A stretch of 16,549 nt of DNA from JAIPJO01 sp035269015. GTDB lineage: Bacteria > Patescibacteriota > Patescibacteriia > Patescibacteriales > UBA12465. How positions within the stretch are numbered: position 1 is the stretch's first letter; the number at the start of each line of letters is the position of its first letter. The notes beneath the pieces are model-generated. The model ran no database searches, had not been told where the DNA came from, and saw nothing but the letters and a program-made list of their open reading frames with translations. Location: contig DATFJU010000029.1 in the NCBI GenBank assembly GCA_035269015.1, positions 1 to 16,549 on the forward strand, given 5' to 3'. Of the stretch, positions 16,224-16,549 are shown in pieces. The position numbers and the translations under genes are program-made.

Positions 16224-16549
16224 TAAATTATACCGGTTAACAATTTAAGAGCTTCTGGTAAAAGAGGCATTAAAATCTTGGCTATATTTAAAAGAAATGG
16301 AGCTACTTCTGAAACAGATAACCAATTTGCTAAAGAGGTACTAGCAGGCACATACCTAGAAACAACAAACAAAATCAAACCTAAAGACAGAGATCCAATT
16401 ACTAACCCCAATACTGCACCTAATAATTTATTTAATGTTTTTACAAAAGGTATTAAAAAGATAAGATGTAAAACTTTTTCAAGTAAAGAAAAAGCTAATG
16501 ATATTAATTTACTAGCCAAAGCAAATAACACCACAAAAGAAATAATTTT
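16223..16549 (-). CDS. CvpA-like membrane protein, C-terminal part (cut by window edge)
   Basis: The frame is open to the last base of the window, so the N-terminus lies outside. The visible 108 residues hold two strongly hydrophobic stretches, about bases 16534-16460 and 16420-16370, separated by 'PFVKTLNKLLGAVLGLVIG', a pattern typical of the CvpA (colicin V production protein) family: Pro, Asn-Lys-Leu-Leu-Gly, Gly-rich turn into the next span. After the second span comes a Pro- and Leu-rich tail that may be a further amphipathic segment. A GTG at 16534 could be read as a start, but the frame continues upstream and the first span would be cut, so it is treated as partial. Translationally coupled to tsaC. 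Confidence 0.72.
   Translation of the reverse strand, partial: KIISFVVLFALASKLISLAFSLLEKVLHLIFLIPFVKTLNKLLGAVLGLVIGSLSLGLILFVVSRYVPASTSLANWLSVSEVAPFLLNIAKILMPLLPEALKLLTGII

Noticed and set aside
1..16549. Recoded stop codons (UGA read as glycine, as in some Patescibacteria)
   Set aside because: All conserved genes are open end to end under the standard code, and alr ends in TGA at the expected family length.

Overview
The window is strongly AT-rich and densely packed, with most genes on the minus strand, tiny or overlapping gaps between genes and the standard bacterial code (no internal TGA in any real frame). Several traits suggest a Candidate Phyla Radiation / Patescibacteria (Parcubacteria-like) genome: a CTP synthase with the 'GLCYGMQ' type of glutaminase motif, a single-membrane-span VirD4/TraG-like ATPase preceded by a short acidic partner, a secreted glycosidase-like protein with FG-GAP/VCBS repeats carrying 'GPGGGPHVRVF' motifs, and almost no Shine-Dalgarno sequences. 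The lineage call is inference from gene content; no rRNA or taxonomic marker was searched.

Layout from left to right. (1) 1-8314, minus strand: one six-gene operon, dnaX - serS - secreted GHL15-like/VCBS protein - membrane-anchored repeat-rich protein - alr - ddl (ddl runs off the left edge). A near-consensus promoter (TTGAAT-17-TATAAT) lies 17 bp or so of leader ahead of dnaX. It mixes replication (DnaX), translation (SerS), envelope proteins and the D-Ala-D-Ala branch of peptidoglycan synthesis. (2) 8434-11683, minus strand: a self-contained three-gene unit, ferredoxin - acidic coiled protein - VirD4/TraG-like ATPase, with its own extended -10 promoter and a rho-independent terminator. (3) 11773-12132, plus strand: rpmA (L27) with a TTGACA-17-TATATT promoter. 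(4) 12261-13940, minus strand: pyrG (CTP synthase), convergent with rpmA and sharing a bidirectional terminator. (5) 14070-14342, plus strand: a small unrecognised gene, divergent from pyrG with overlapping promoters. (6) 14384-16549, minus strand: cvpA-like (cut by the right edge) - tsaC - ctpA-type S41 protease, convergent with the small gene and sharing a second bidirectional terminator.

How the genes connect. Alr makes D-alanine and Ddl joins two of them, so the cell appears to build its own peptidoglycan precursor; the two genes overlap by four bases. The glycosidase-like and membrane-anchored proteins upstream, in the same transcript, are plausible cell-surface factors. The VirD4-like ATPase with its acidic partner is the best candidate for a poorly described system (DNA or protein transfer at the envelope), and its pairing with a ferredoxin is unexpected. 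No gap without a gene exceeds 300 bases; the larger gaps (8315-8512, 11684-11853, 12133-12260, 13941-14069) are filled by promoters, terminators and leaders as listed. No tRNA, rRNA, insertion sequence or CRISPR array was seen.
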